64,000 nt of DNA from DATKUC01 sp964553615 (GTDB taxonomy: Bacteria > Spirochaetota > Spirochaetia > DSM-27196 > DATKUC01). The DNA lies in NCBI GenBank assembly GCA_964553615.1, contig CAZKMA010000022.1, positions 3,106 to 67,105 of the forward strand, written 5' to 3'. Each line of letters opens with the position of its first letter. Position 1 is the stretch's first letter. A program made the position numbers and the translations under genes. The notes beneath the pieces are model-generated. The model had not been told where the DNA came from, ran no database searches, and was given only the letters and a program-made list of their open reading frames with translations. Shown here one piece after another: positions 24,089-33,263 of the stretch.

Positions 24089-25550
24089 CCGGCTTAAGGC
24101 GACGACGAAGATCGGATTCGGCATGGGGGATATCTTCGGCGGCGGCTCAATGATCATCGTCGGAACGCTCTACCTGGTATTCCTGACGGATGTCCTGCAT
24201 ATCAACGCGGCGCTTGCAGGCATTATCCTCTTCCTGAGCAAGGCGTGGGATGCGGTGAGCGATCCGCTCATGGGCATGATCTCCGACCGGACGCAGACGC
24301 GTTTCGGACGGCGGCGGCCCTACTTCCTTGCGGGGATCGTACTCATCTTCGTTGCCTTCGCGCTTCTGTGGTGGCCGGTGAACTTTTCGCAGGAGGCGGC
24401 ACGGTTCGCATTCGCGCTCTTTGCCTACGTCTTCTTTTCGACGGTCATTACCATGGTCATGGTGCCGTACAACGCCCTTGCCGCCGAGCTCACGCTCGAC
24501 TACCACGAGCGCGCCTCTCTCGTGTCGGTTCGCATGGTGTTTTCCATGGTGTCCACGCTGGTCTGCGCGGTCATCCCGCTCGAGATCATAAAGGTCGTGC
24601 CGGACCGGGCGATGGCCTACCGGATGATGGGCATTGTGTTCGGGCTTTTTTTCGCGCTTCCCTTCATTGCAACGTTCTTCTCAACGCATGAACGCAGCGA
24701 TTTTCAGACGGCGCAGCCGCAGATCGATTTCCGCAGGCTCATCGAACCGTTTCGTATCCGTGCGTTCAGGAACGTGCTCCTCATGTACCTCTTTGCCTTC
24801 CTCGCAATCGACATTGTGGAGGCAATCCTCATCTACTACATGACCTACTACATCGGGCGCGGCTCTGACACCAACTTCATGCTCGGCGCGCTCCTCATTG
24901 CCCAGGTTGCATCGATTCCGGCATACAACCTGCTCATGAAACGGTACTCGAAGCGCGCCGCCTATCTCATCGGGGGCACCATGTGGACGGCCCTCATGAT
25001 GGTGAGCGTCCTCATCGCACCGAAAACATCTTCGGTCCTCCTGTATGCATTTGCCGCGGCGGTGGGCCTGGGGACGGGCGGCGTCATCGTTGCAGTGTAC
25101 GCAATGTTCCCCGACCTGCCGGACGTGGACGAGCTCGTCACGGGCCTGCGACGTGAGGGGGTCTATTCCGGGCTCATGACCTTCCTCCGGAAACTGAGCT
25201 CGGCGGTTGCGCTCTTCCTCATCTCCCAGGTAATTGCCCTGGCAGGCTATCTCCCGCCGTTGTCCACAACCGTGAACGGCGTGACGAAGGATGTGCTCCG
25301 GACACAGCCTCCTGCCTTTCTTCTTGCGGTCAGGCTCCTCTTCGCGCTCGTTCCCGCGGCGCTGCTCGTGGCATCGCTTTACCACGGGTACCGCTACCCG
25401 CTCTCTCCGAAGCTTCACGACAGGCTCCGCTTGTACCTCGTCGGCAGACGCGCAGATACGGCGAACGCCGGGCGCGATACGGCGGAAGAGGCGGCTCTCA
25501 CGAACGCGCTCGTTTCGAAGGCGCTCGCTTCGAGCGCCGGGGACCTGTAG
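24081..25550 (+). CDS. GPH-family sugar:cation symporter
   Basis: This 489-residue, 12-TM protein resembles glycoside-pentoside-hexuronide symporters: 'FGMGDIFGGG', 'SKAWDAVSDPLMGMISDRT', 'RFGRRRPYFL' and 'MVPYNALAAELTLDYHERASL' are the family's marker segments. These carriers import glycosides with Na+ or H+. It is embedded in the ThuA/Gfo cluster, so it probably imports that pathway's substrate. The stop is one base before the next gene's start. Confidence 0.9.
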   Translation: MSDRLKATTKIGFGMGDIFGGGSMIIVGTLYLVFLTDVLHINAALAGIILFLSKAWDAVSDPLMGMISDRTQTRFGRRRPYFLAGIVLIFVAFALLWWPVNFSQEAARFAFALFAYVFFSTVITMVMVPYNALAAELTLDYHERASLVSVRMVFSMVSTLVCAVIPLEIIKVVPDRAMAYRMMGIVFGLFFALPFIATFFSTHERSDFQTAQPQIDFRRLIEPFRIRAFRNVLLMYLFAFLAIDIVEAILIYYMTYYIGRGSDTNFMLGALLIAQVASIPAYNLLMKRYSKRAAYLIGGTMWTALMMVSVLIAPKTSSVLLYAFAAAVGLGTGGVIVAVYAMFPDLPDVDELVTGLRREGVYSGLMTFLRKLSSAVALFLISQVIALAGYLPPLSTTVNGVTKDVLRTQPPAFLLAVRLLFALVPAALLVASLYHGYRYPLSPKLHDRLRLYLVGRRADTANAGRDTAEEAALTNALVSKALASSAGDL

Positions 25551-25551
25551 G

Positions 25552-27507
25552 ATGCGGACGGACTATCAGCACGAGTTTTTCGAGACGACGAGCGTGAAGG
25601 ACTTCATCGTCAACCGGCGTGAGGCGCCGCCTGCCGGATATCCGACTACCTGGCAGCCTGACAGCTACACGCCGGTCTGCTTCGCCGCGACCTTCGAAGA
25701 GCGGCAGGCAGCGTTCCTCGCACACTGCCTCCGGAACCCGGCGGGCAGCACCATCAAGGGCTACTACTACGAGCTCGTCCGCCTGGCCGAAGGATCCGGG
25801 CCGCTGTTCGCCGGCGCAATTACCGCCGCCCTCGACTACATCGACGAACGGTACGACTGCGCGGATTTCGTCATGCTCGGCATCATCCGGATCCTCTATC
25901 AGTTCAGAGATTCTCCGCTCCTGCCGCCGGAGGTTCTCCGGCGGGCGGAGGCGACCGTGCTCGGATTCAAGTACTGGCCGGATGAGCCGGGTATCGACTC
26001 CATGTGCACGTGGACGGAGAATCACCAGATCATGTTCTCGGCGAATGAGCTCCTTGCGGGATCGCTCTTTCCGGACGCGGTCTTTCCCAACTCCGGCATG
26101 CGCGGACGCGAGAAGGCGAAGCGCGCGCGGCGGCGCGTCCTCCAGTGGCTCGACCTCCGTTACCGGACGGGCTTCAACGAGTGGCTCTCTCACGTCTACT
26201 ACGACGAGGACCTGACCGCGCTTCTCAATCTGATCGACTTCTGTGACGATCCGGTTGTTGCAGGACGTGCCGAGGTCGTGGCGAACCTCCTCCTCTTCGA
26301 CCTGGCGGTTCACAGCTTTCGCGGCTGCTTCGCTTCCAGCCACGGCAGGAGCTATACGCACGAAAAACAGGATGCGCTCTCTGAATCGATGACGGACACC
26401 GCCAAACTCGCATTCGGACGCGGCGTGTTTGCCGGGGCCGATAACATGAGCGCGGTAACCCTTGCCCTGAGCCTCCGGTACCGCGTTCCGCAGGTGCTCG
26501 CAGACATTGCGAACGATGAGCGGGAAGAACCGGTGCGAGTGCGCTCGCGCGCGGGAATCCGCATTGACAGCGCGGGACGATGGGGGATCGACCGGCGGTC
26601 GGTCGAGGGCGCCATGGTGCTCCTCTCCTTCGAAGCGTACGCCCACCCCGCAACCTTCGGCCCGGTCCTTCGCCTCTTTGACGCCTTTCACCTGTGGGAA
26701 AATCAGTTCTTCGAGCCGTTCGGGAAACGGAAGGGGCTCATCACCTTCCTGCGGCGGACCGGCCTCCATCACCTCGTGACGCGCCTTTTCAGGAACGACC
26801 TGACGCGCAACACGCGGGAGGAGGTGAACGTGCTCACCTACCGGACGGAACACTGCATGCTGAGCTCGGCGCAGGACTACCGCCCGGGATCCGGCGGAGA
26901 CCAGCAGCACATCCTCCAGGCAACGCTCGGCCCGAAGGCCGTCTCCTTTCCCACGCATCCGGGAAGCTGGGAAGACTCCTCCTGCGGCTACTGGGTCGGC
27001 TCCGGAACGATGCCGCGCGTAGCCCAGCAGGACGGTACGGCAATTGCGCTCTACCGCATAGATACGGCTCCCGGTCTGTTTCGCACGAACCGGCTCCTCT
27101 TTACNNNNNNNNNNNNNNNNNNNNNNNNNNNNNNNNNNNNNNNNNNNNNNNNNNNNNNNNNNNNNNNNNNNNNNNNNNNNNNNNNNNNNNNNNNNNNNNN
27201 NNNNGAGGTGGCGGACCGCAGGCGCGCAGGAAGCTTTGACTCCTTCATGGAAGCAGTGTCCGCGGCTCGGGTCAGCGCGCAACTTTCCCGCCTTTCGGTT
27301 ACCTATGAATCGCCGTACACGGGAACGCTCGAGTTCGGCTGGAAGGGCGCGTTCCGGGTGAACGGCACGGCCATGCCGCTTTCCGACTACCCGCGCTATG
27401 ACTGCCCCTATGCCAGGATCCCGTTTCCTCCGGGCGACAGACCGATGGAAATAGCGCTAGGCGGGAAACGTATCCTGCTCGATTTCGCCGAAGGCCGCGT
27501 GCAGTAG
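25552..27507 (+). CDS. Large protein of unknown function, toroid-like, interrupted by an assembly gap
   Basis: The gene runs from an ATG one base after the symporter stop to 27507, with a 100-N gap at 27105-27204, so its true length and frame continuity are not known. The visible part (about 518 residues before the gap, 101 after) has no signal peptide. Repeating helices and the segment 'MCTWTENHQIMFSANELLAGSLFP', then 'TGFNEWLSHVYYDEDLTALL', suggest an (alpha/alpha) toroid such as those of glycosidases or polysaccharide lyases, but I recognise no named family. The position suggests cytoplasmic processing of the imported glycoside. Confidence 0.7.
   Translation: MRTDYQHEFFETTSVKDFIVNRREAPPAGYPTTWQPDSYTPVCFAATFEERQAAFLAHCLRNPAGSTIKGYYYELVRLAEGSGPLFAGAITAALDYIDERYDCADFVMLGIIRILYQFRDSPLLPPEVLRRAEATVLGFKYWPDEPGIDSMCTWTENHQIMFSANELLAGSLFPDAVFPNSGMRGREKAKRARRRVLQWLDLRYRTGFNEWLSHVYYDEDLTALLNLIDFCDDPVVAGRAEVVANLLLFDLAVHSFRGCFASSHGRSYTHEKQDALSESMTDTAKLAFGRGVFAGADNMSAVTLALSLRYRVPQVLADIANDEREEPVRVRSRAGIRIDSAGRWGIDRRSVEGAMVLLSFEAYAHPATFGPVLRLFDAFHLWENQFFEPFGKRKGLITFLRRTGLHHLVTRLFRNDLTRNTREEVNVLTYRTEHCMLSSAQDYRPGSGGDQQHILQATLGPKAVSFPTHPGSWEDSSCGYWVGSGTMPRVAQQDGTAIALYRIDTAPGLFRTNRLLFXXXXXXXXXXXXXXXXXXXXXXXXXXXXXXXXXXEVADRRRAGSFDSFMEAVSAARVSAQLSRLSVTYESPYTGTLEFGWKGAFRVNGTAMPLSDYPRYDCPYARIPFPPGDRPMEIALGGKRILLDFAEGRVQ
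27105..27204. other. Assembly gap (100 N)
   Basis: A run of exactly 100 N inside the toroid-like gene. The exact length suggests a standard scaffold spacer, so true size is unknown. Confidence 0.95.
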
Positions 27508-27535
27508 CTCCCGCGACCTCCAGTGGGCCGTGCTT

Positions 27536-28048
27536 CTATTTCGTCGGTGGGGTGTTGCTGTTGTAGCAGTCGCGGTAGATTTTCCAGGCGCCATGTGCGT
27601 CCTTGTGCAGGACCGTCAGGAACTTGCCGTCAAACATGGCCTTCGGCCCCCCGTCCTTCGGGGTGAACTCCTTGACGTAGGTCCCCATCGTGTACGCGTA
27701 GTTGCCCACAACTACGATCTCTTTCGGATCGACGCGCATGTACATGGAGCCGCTCCTGCGCTGATTCGTCCACGACACGCGCATGGTTTTCGCGACAGCC
27801 CACGGCTGAAACATGGCCTGGTCCTGGGGCATCTTGTACGCCTCCCGGTCGTGCAGCGACAGAAACCCGTCGAGATTACCCGCCATCGCGTACTTACCGT
27901 AGTTGGCCCAAAGCGCTTCGATAGCCAACTCGTCCGCATAGACGCTCGCTGCCGCTCGCGAGGTCGACTTCACCTCCGAAGTCCCTGCGGCAAAGGCGGG
28001 CACCATTATGGCGACCAGCATCAACGATACAAATAGAATCTTTTTCAT
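27536..28048 (-). CDS. Exported SnoaL/NTF2-like protein
   Basis: This 170-residue protein has a signal peptide ending 'VPAFA-AGTSE', the local style of exported proteins in this genome. The mature part resembles the cone-shaped NTF2/SnoaL or DUF4440 fold: 'AIEALWANYGKYAMAGNLDGFLSLHDREA' at the start and 'HGAWKIYRDCYNSN' at the end. Such proteins bind small ligands or act as adaptors; function here is unknown. It is convergent with the toroid-like gene. Confidence 0.7.
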   Translation of the reverse strand: MKKILFVSLMLVAIMVPAFAAGTSEVKSTSRAAASVYADELAIEALWANYGKYAMAGNLDGFLSLHDREAYKMPQDQAMFQPWAVAKTMRVSWTNQRRSGSMYMRVDPKEIVVVGNYAYTMGTYVKEFTPKDGGPKAMFDGKFLTVLHKDAHGAWKIYRDCYNSNTPPTK

Positions 28049-28409
28049 CCTCGTCCTCCTGCACGCGGAGTATGGATGATTGGCGTTGCAAAATCGTTGC
28101 GGAGCGTCTCGGTCCAGCCTTGACAGAATCTGTTTTGATCCGTACCTTTCCTGAACCTTACTGCTTAACTCTACTTATGAGCCGGCCGCTTTTCGAAATC
28201 GAATCCTGCAGGAGGCGCTACCGAAGACAATCGCAGTGTTCTATCCCGTGAACTGGCTGCCGTGCCTTTCCCGATCCTGGTTATGCTTTTCCCCTTTTCT
28301 GTCTTTGCTTCTTCCACTCATCGCAGTCACAACCACACTCTCTGGCGCTCGCGGTTGGAGGCCGTGGGCGAATCGCACAGGCAATTGACATTTTTTTGGG
28401 GGATTCTTT
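28049..28409. other. Intergenic region, no gene recognised
   Basis: A divergent spacer of 361 bp. A TTGACA at 28120-28125 with TACCTT 17 bp downstream could be a rightward promoter, which would leave a leader of more than 250 nt before the DUF4386 gene. I see no clear small ORF, riboswitch or RNA gene. Confidence 0.5.
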
Positions 28410-29150
28410 ATGGAAAACAGTATGGGTGAAATCTCCACCCGGCAGGCGGCGAAGATTGCAGGTATCGGATACCTTGTCATCTTCTTTCTGGCCATATTCG
28501 CGAACTTCTTCGTAGTGAATGGCCTGGTAGTGCCCGGGGATGCTGCGACCTCAGCGGCAAATGTTACGGCAAACCCCGGGCTGTTCAGAGCCGGCCTCGT
28601 GAGCTTCGCGATCGTCTTCATTGTGGACGTCTTCATAGCGTGGGCACTGTACGTGCTATTCCGCCCGCTGGGGCGTGATCTTTCGCTTCTTGCCGCATGG
28701 TTCAGGATTGTCTACACGGTGTTCCTGGGCATTGCCCTCGTCTTCTTCTTCATGGTGCTCGCGCTGACTGGCGGCGCAGGTTACCTCGGAGCGTTCGACC
28801 AGGCGCAGATTGAGGCGCAGGTCATGATGTATCTCGATGCCTTCAGCGCTGTCTGGCTCATTGGGCTGGTTGCGTTCGGTGTCCATCTCATCCTGGTCGG
28901 ACGCATCATCCTGAAATCAGGGTCCATCTCCCGGGTTCTCGGGATCATCCTGATGGTAGCGGGTTCAGCCTACATCCTGGACACGGTCGCGCACGCGGCA
29001 CTTGCAAACTATCAGAGCTATGCCACGGTATTCCTTATGATAGTCGCGGTACCATCGGTGATCGGCGAGCTCTCATTCACCATCTGGCTCTTCGTGAAGG
29101 GCGGCCGACCGGCGGTGGCGTCACCGTCACTCAGCGCGGCAAGGGGGTAG
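28410..29150 (+). CDS. DUF4386-family membrane protein
   Basis: This 246-residue protein has six predicted TM segments and the DUF4386 opening 'TRQAAKIAGIGYLVIFFLAIFANF', with 'RIVYTVFLGIALVF' and 'GVHLILVGRIILKSG' later. Function of the family is not established. The ATG follows GGGGGA. The stop is two bases before the GTG start of the next gene, so they form an operon. Confidence 0.8.
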   Translation: MENSMGEISTRQAAKIAGIGYLVIFFLAIFANFFVVNGLVVPGDAATSAANVTANPGLFRAGLVSFAIVFIVDVFIAWALYVLFRPLGRDLSLLAAWFRIVYTVFLGIALVFFFMVLALTGGAGYLGAFDQAQIEAQVMMYLDAFSAVWLIGLVAFGVHLILVGRIILKSGSISRVLGIILMVAGSAYILDTVAHAALANYQSYATVFLMIVAVPSVIGELSFTIWLFVKGGRPAVASPSLSAARG

Positions 29151-29152
29151 CC

Positions 29153-29842
29153 GTGAAGCGCGTATGCATCGTGGGAGCGTCCGGCAAGCTCGGTCAGTAC
29201 ATGATCGAACACTCGCTCGACCGCGGCTACGAAGTGGTCGGCGTCTGCCGGCCGGGCAGTGTGGAGAAACTCGACCGGTTCCGGGACCGGATCACGATTG
29301 TCCCCGGCGCGACGAACGACCCGGAGGTAATCAGGAAGGCTGTGGCAGGATGCGACGGGGTGCTCACGGTCCTTGTTCCCTGGGGCCTCGAGCACTATTC
29401 GAGCGGGACGGCACAGGCAGTGCTCGACCATGCCGAGCCCGACGCCCGTCTTGTCTTCTCCTGCGGCTGGCACATCAGCCGCGACGGGAAGGATGTCTAC
29501 CAGCTGTCGCTCAGGATCTTCGTCCGGGTCTTCGGATGGATTGGCCGGCTCTTCCGGATGGTCGACCTGGACGATCAGGTGGAAGCGACCCGGCGGATCT
29601 TTGCGAGCGACCGTCGGTGGACCGTCGTCCGCGGAAGCGACCTGGAGGAGGGCGCAAGTCAGGGCCTCCCGGTCTGGAGCCGTCACGTGGGCGACCCGAT
29701 CCTGGGGAGCAACAAGACGCGCCGAACCGATTTCGCACTCTTCATGGTGGCGGCGCTCGAGGACGACGCGCTTGTCCACGAGGCGCCGGCAATCGTCGGA
29801 CGCCTTGCACCATCGGCGATCGAGCACGGGAAGGCGAGTTAG
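29153..29842 (+). CDS. NAD(P)-binding atypical SDR (NmrA/YwnB-like)
   Basis: This 229-residue protein starts with a Rossmann motif 'VCIVGASGKLGQYMIEH' followed by 'GYEVVGVCRPGS', typical of atypical short-chain dehydrogenases. It has no classic YxxxK active site in the usual place, so a sensor or reductase role remains open. GTG start with AAGGGGG upstream. It is in a tight operon with the DUF4386 and EVE genes. Confidence 0.75.
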   Translation: MKRVCIVGASGKLGQYMIEHSLDRGYEVVGVCRPGSVEKLDRFRDRITIVPGATNDPEVIRKAVAGCDGVLTVLVPWGLEHYSSGTAQAVLDHAEPDARLVFSCGWHISRDGKDVYQLSLRIFVRVFGWIGRLFRMVDLDDQVEATRRIFASDRRWTVVRGSDLEEGASQGLPVWSRHVGDPILGSNKTRRTDFALFMVAALEDDALVHEAPAIVGRLAPSAIEHGKAS

Positions 29843-29852
29843 GAGGAGCAGC

Positions 29853-30128
29853 GTGAAACTACCCGGACCGCCCGCCTACTGGATCATCGTTGCGTCCCGG
29901 GATCATGCCCTGATCGGCGTAGAGGGGTCCATCATTCAGGCCAACCACGGGAAGCGTACGGCGCTCGACCGCATGAGGCCCGGAGATGGCATCGTTATCT
30001 ACTCCCCGCGGGAGAAGTTCGGCGGCCCCGGGGGGCTTCAGTCCTTCACCGCCCTGTGCACGGTGGCCGAGGGCGAGGTGTGGCAGGCGGATATGGGCCC
30101 GGACTTCAAACCGTATCGTCGGGATGCA
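29853..30128 (+). CDS. EVE-domain (PUA-like) protein, truncated by an assembly gap
   Basis: The first 92 residues are visible, beginning GTG after AGGAGGAGC: 'YWIIVASRDHALIGVEGSIIQ', 'KRTALDRMRPGDGIVIYSPRE' and 'FTALCTVAEGEVWQ' are characteristic of EVE domains, which bind modified bases or nucleotides. The rest is lost in the 100-N gap, and the sequence after the gap is repetitive, so the end cannot be placed. Confidence 0.75.
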
Positions 30129-30228
30129 NNNNNNNNNNNNNNNNNNNNNNNNNNNNNNNNNNNNNNNNNNNNNNNNNNNNNNNNNNNNNNNNNNNNNNNN
30201 NNNNNNNNNNNNNNNNNNNNNNNNNNNN
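30129..30228. other. Assembly gap (100 N)
   Basis: A run of exactly 100 N that removes the 3' part of the EVE-domain gene. A short tandem repeat abuts its right edge. Confidence 0.95.
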
Positions 30229-30266
30229 TCCGCGGCAGCTCGCCGGATCCGCGGCAGCTCGCCAGG
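30229..30266. repeat. Tandem repeat at the edge of an assembly gap
   Basis: The 19-bp unit TCCGCGGCAGCTCGCCGGA (30229-30247) is followed by a second copy (30248-30266) differing in two of the last three bases. More copies may lie in the adjacent gap, which would explain the broken assembly. Confidence 0.6.
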
Positions 30267-30287
30267 TACCCCGCCGGGACCTTCTCG

Positions 30288-30317
30288 TTGACAGCCCGAA
30301 GATCCCGGGCGTACAAT
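30288..30317 (+). promoter_or_regulatory. Near-consensus sigma70 promoter of the HAD gene
   Basis: TTGACA (30288-30293), 18-bp spacer, TACAAT (30312-30317). The -10 contains the ATG at 30316, so that codon would not be transcribed; initiation near 30324 fits the GTG at 30334 as start. Confidence 0.7.
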
Positions 30318-30333
30318 GACTGCGGGTGGACAG

Positions 30334-30978
30334 GTGGAAACAGATAACAGACCTCTCGTTCTCTTTGACTTCGGGAATGTGCTCGCTTTGCACGACCGCC
30401 TCGAGATATGCGGCAGATTCTCCGCGCATTCGTCGCTGTCGGCACAGGAAGTGTGTGCGCGAATATTCGGAACGGAGATTGAATACGACTCGGAAACCGG
30501 CAAGTATGACTCGCGGGAACACTTCAGGCGCATCAAATCCGCTATAGGCGGAGATTCGGACTGGAGCTACGACGAGTTTGTCGACGAGTTCAAGAATGTC
30601 TTCACCCTGAACGAAGAGGCGGTTACCGCTCTCGTGCACGCTGCGCGGGACTGCCGCGTGGTCATACTTTCGAACATCTCATATGTGCATTCGCTCTGGC
30701 TCTTCGAGCAGGAAATCCTTGCCACGGTGCCTGAATCCTACATCTTATCCTACAAAGTCTCGGTCATGAAGCCTGATCCACAGATATGGCGCATAGCCCT
30801 GTCGCGGTCAGGCGTTCCTGCCGCCCGCACTCTCTTCGTGGACGACAGTGAGGAAAACTGTGCGGCAGCAGAGGAGCTCGGCATCCGCTCCATTCACTAC
30901 CGCAAAGGCGTGACCGACCTTTACGGCGAGATTGACCGATGGATTCGCGCGGCAACGCTGTCCACGGTCACCGATTAG
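30334..30978 (+). CDS. HAD-superfamily hydrolase (YihX-like)
   Basis: This roughly 214-residue cytoplasmic phosphatase-type protein has nucleophile Asp in 'VLFDFGNVL', motif II Ser in 'VVILSNIS', motif III Lys in 'VSVMKPDPQIW' and the acidic motif IV 'TLFVDDSEENCAAAEELG'. The DxGxV pattern is that of the YihX/HAD-IA branch, which hydrolyses sugar phosphates such as glucose-1-phosphate. An in-frame ATG exists at 30316 but lies within the promoter -10, so I prefer GTG 30334. Confidence 0.85.
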   Translation: METDNRPLVLFDFGNVLALHDRLEICGRFSAHSSLSAQEVCARIFGTEIEYDSETGKYDSREHFRRIKSAIGGDSDWSYDEFVDEFKNVFTLNEEAVTALVHAARDCRVVILSNISYVHSLWLFEQEILATVPESYILSYKVSVMKPDPQIWRIALSRSGVPAARTLFVDDSEENCAAAEELGIRSIHYRKGVTDLYGEIDRWIRAATLSTVTD

Positions 30979-31049
30979 TGGGTATCCGGGGACATGTCCC
31001 CACAACAGCAAGCCGGCCGTACGGCCGGAAATCAGGGGAGGGTATTCTC

Positions 31050-32048
31050 ATGAGGTTCAAGACAGCACTATTGGCACTGTTGCTGATCGTTCCGGCGGCG
31101 CTCTTTGCGAGCGGCAGCACAGAGGCGGGGCAAAGCAAGACCGTCGTCCTGTACACGGCACACGAGCAGCAGATCGTCGACCCTATGGTCCCGATGTTCG
31201 AAAAGGACACGGGAATAAAGGTTCAGTACGTGAAGGCGGGCTCGGGAGATATCATCCAGCGCGTGAAGGCGGAAGCCGGAAATCCGCAGGGTGACGTAAT
31301 CTGGAGCATCGGCGGTGAGCAGCTGGAGGCAATGAACGACCTGCTGGCACCCTACACCCCGAAGGACTGGGATAAGATCGAGCCGGTCTTCAAGGTGGGA
31401 ACCAACTGGCTTCCGTACACCGGTATCGTAATGGTGTTCGTCGTCAACACCAACCTCGTACCGGCAAACCTGACGCCGCAGAAGTGGACAGACCTCGCCG
31501 ATCCACGCCTCAAGGGCAAGATCTCCTCCGCGCGGGCGGACAAATCGGGCTCTTCCTACATGCAGCTCGCCACCGTCCTGAACATCTACAAGGACAAGGG
31601 CTGGGACGTCTACAAGTCTATTCTGAAGAATTTCGTTCTTTCAAGCAGCTCAGGGGCAGTCTCGCGATACGTCAACGACGGTGAGGCGGCGGTCGGGCTT
31701 ACGCTGGAAGACAACGCCTTCCGCTACGTCGAGGGCGGCGGTCCGGTAAAGATCGTCTACCCGACGGATGGGACAACGGCTGCCCCGGACGGCATTGCTC
31801 TCATCAAAGGCGCACCGCATCCGGATGCCGGAAAGGCGTTCATCGACTGGGCGCTTTCGAAAAAGGCACAGGACTTCCTGGTTGAGAAAATGGCCCGCAG
31901 GCCGGTCCGGATGGACGGCGCGGTTCCGCAGGGACTACCACCGCTGAAAGAAATCAACACGGTTCCTTACAGCTTCAAGTGGTCCGCGGACAACCGCGAA
32001 AAGTTCCTCAAGCAGTGGACCGATCTCGTCATGCAGGTCGGGATCTAA
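31050..32048 (+). CDS. Periplasmic binding protein of Fbp/AfuA-type ABC transporter
   Basis: This 332-residue exported protein has a signal peptide ending 'ALFA-SGSTEAG'. The mature part matches class II binding proteins for ferric iron and related small ligands: 'VVLYTAHEQQIVDPMVPMFEK', 'WTDLADPRLKGKISSA', 'GIALIKGAPHPDAGKAFIDW'. The adjacent-tyrosine Fe ligands of FbpA are not evident, so the ligand could be a metal chelate, phosphonate or other anion. It heads an operon with ATPase and permease genes. ATG at 31050 follows AGGGGAGGG. Confidence 0.85.
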   Translation: MRFKTALLALLLIVPAALFASGSTEAGQSKTVVLYTAHEQQIVDPMVPMFEKDTGIKVQYVKAGSGDIIQRVKAEAGNPQGDVIWSIGGEQLEAMNDLLAPYTPKDWDKIEPVFKVGTNWLPYTGIVMVFVVNTNLVPANLTPQKWTDLADPRLKGKISSARADKSGSSYMQLATVLNIYKDKGWDVYKSILKNFVLSSSSGAVSRYVNDGEAAVGLTLEDNAFRYVEGGGPVKIVYPTDGTTAAPDGIALIKGAPHPDAGKAFIDWALSKKAQDFLVEKMARRPVRMDGAVPQGLPPLKEINTVPYSFKWSADNREKFLKQWTDLVMQVGI

Positions 32049-32147
32049 GAAAAGGTTGTAGTGTCCGACCGGTTCGAGAGAGCCGGCCGGACGTTCTCCG
32101 ACCCCTGCGCAGCGGCCGGCTGCGTGTAATTATCGAGAGTCGCCGTA

Positions 32148-33263
32148 ATGTCAGTAATCCGATTGTCGAATATCGACAAGAGTTTCGGGCAGGTTCACGC
32201 GCTCAAGGACATCAACATCGACATCCAGTCGGGTGAATTCTTCACCCTGCTCGGTCCGTCAGGGTGTGGGAAGACCACGCTTCTCCGCATCATAGCCGGA
32301 TTCTACAACCAGGACAGGGGCAGTATTCATATCGGCGAACGGACCATGGACGGTGTACCGCCCTACGATCGCGACACGGGGATGGTGTTTCAGAACTACG
32401 CCGTTTTTCCGCACATGACGGTGTTCGAGAACGTCGCCTTCGGCCTGCGCAACAGGCGCGTTCCCGCAGACGAAATCCGCCGCCGCGTTGCAAGCGCTCT
32501 GGAGACTGCCCGGCTTACCGGGTACGAGGAGCGGACACCCGACCAGCTTTCAGGCGGTCAGCAGCAGAGAGTGGGACTGGCGCGGGCCCTGGTCATAGAG
32601 CCCCAGGTGCTGCTCATGGACGAACCGCTGTCCAACCTGGATGCCAAGCTGCGGCTCCAGATGCGCGAAGAGATTCGCGATATCCAGCGGCAGCTCGGTA
32701 TAACGACCGTCTACGTTACCCACGACCAGGAGGAGGCGCTCGTGATCTCGGACCGCATAGCGGTAATGAATCTCGGGCAGATCCAGCAGATAGGCAGCGC
32801 ATGGGACGTATACAAGCGGCCCGCGAACGTGTTTGCCGCGGCCTTTGTCGGTCACATGAACTTTGTAGAGGCCACACTGCAGTCCGAATCCGGAAAGCGG
32901 GTATTCCAGGTAGAAGGGGCATCGGAAACCTTCGACGCTTCTCCGTGGAGAAGTCTGCCGGCCGGAGTCGGCGTGCGGCTCGCGTTCCGGCCCGAGGATC
33001 TCGCCATCGGGAAAGACATACAGGTGGAGCCCGGAAGTCTCCGGCTCTCCTGTACCGTGGAGAAGAGTATCTTCACCGGCGCGCTCGTTCAGTACACGCT
33101 CCGGGACAGGAGCGGTGCCCTGATCGTGGCAGAGCGTCACCGTCCGGAAATAGAGGGCATCATTGCCACCGGAACCGCGGTGGAAACGCAGGTCAGCTCC
33201 TCATCGCTCCACCTCTTTTCCGCGGAGGACGGAACGAGGGTTCGGCGGGAGGAGACGCCATGA
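32148..33263 (+). CDS. ABC transporter ATPase, FbpC/PotA type
   Basis: This 371-residue protein has Walker A 'GPSGCGKTT', Q-loop 'VFQNYAVFPHM', signature 'LSGGQQQRV', Walker B 'LLMDEPLSNLD' and switch His 'VTHDQEE', then a C-terminal TOBE-like domain (about 240-371). It energises import by the neighbouring permease and binding protein. The stop overlaps the permease start (ATGA). Confidence 0.92.
   Translation: MSVIRLSNIDKSFGQVHALKDINIDIQSGEFFTLLGPSGCGKTTLLRIIAGFYNQDRGSIHIGERTMDGVPPYDRDTGMVFQNYAVFPHMTVFENVAFGLRNRRVPADEIRRRVASALETARLTGYEERTPDQLSGGQQQRVGLARALVIEPQVLLMDEPLSNLDAKLRLQMREEIRDIQRQLGITTVYVTHDQEEALVISDRIAVMNLGQIQQIGSAWDVYKRPANVFAAAFVGHMNFVEATLQSESGKRVFQVEGASETFDASPWRSLPAGVGVRLAFRPEDLAIGKDIQVEPGSLRLSCTVEKSIFTGALVQYTLRDRSGALIVAERHRPEIEGIIATGTAVETQVSSSSLHLFSAEDGTRVRREETP

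Noticed and set aside
25498..27282. 594-codon minus-strand open frame through the toroid-like gene
   Set aside because: It crosses the N gap and is charge-rich without motifs; the plus-strand gene is coupled to its operon and has credible start and composition.
32264..33259. N-terminal extension of the 33260 permease through the ATPase gene
   Set aside because: The frame is open but overlaps almost the whole ATPase in another frame; the ATGA overlap at 33260 gives the proper start.
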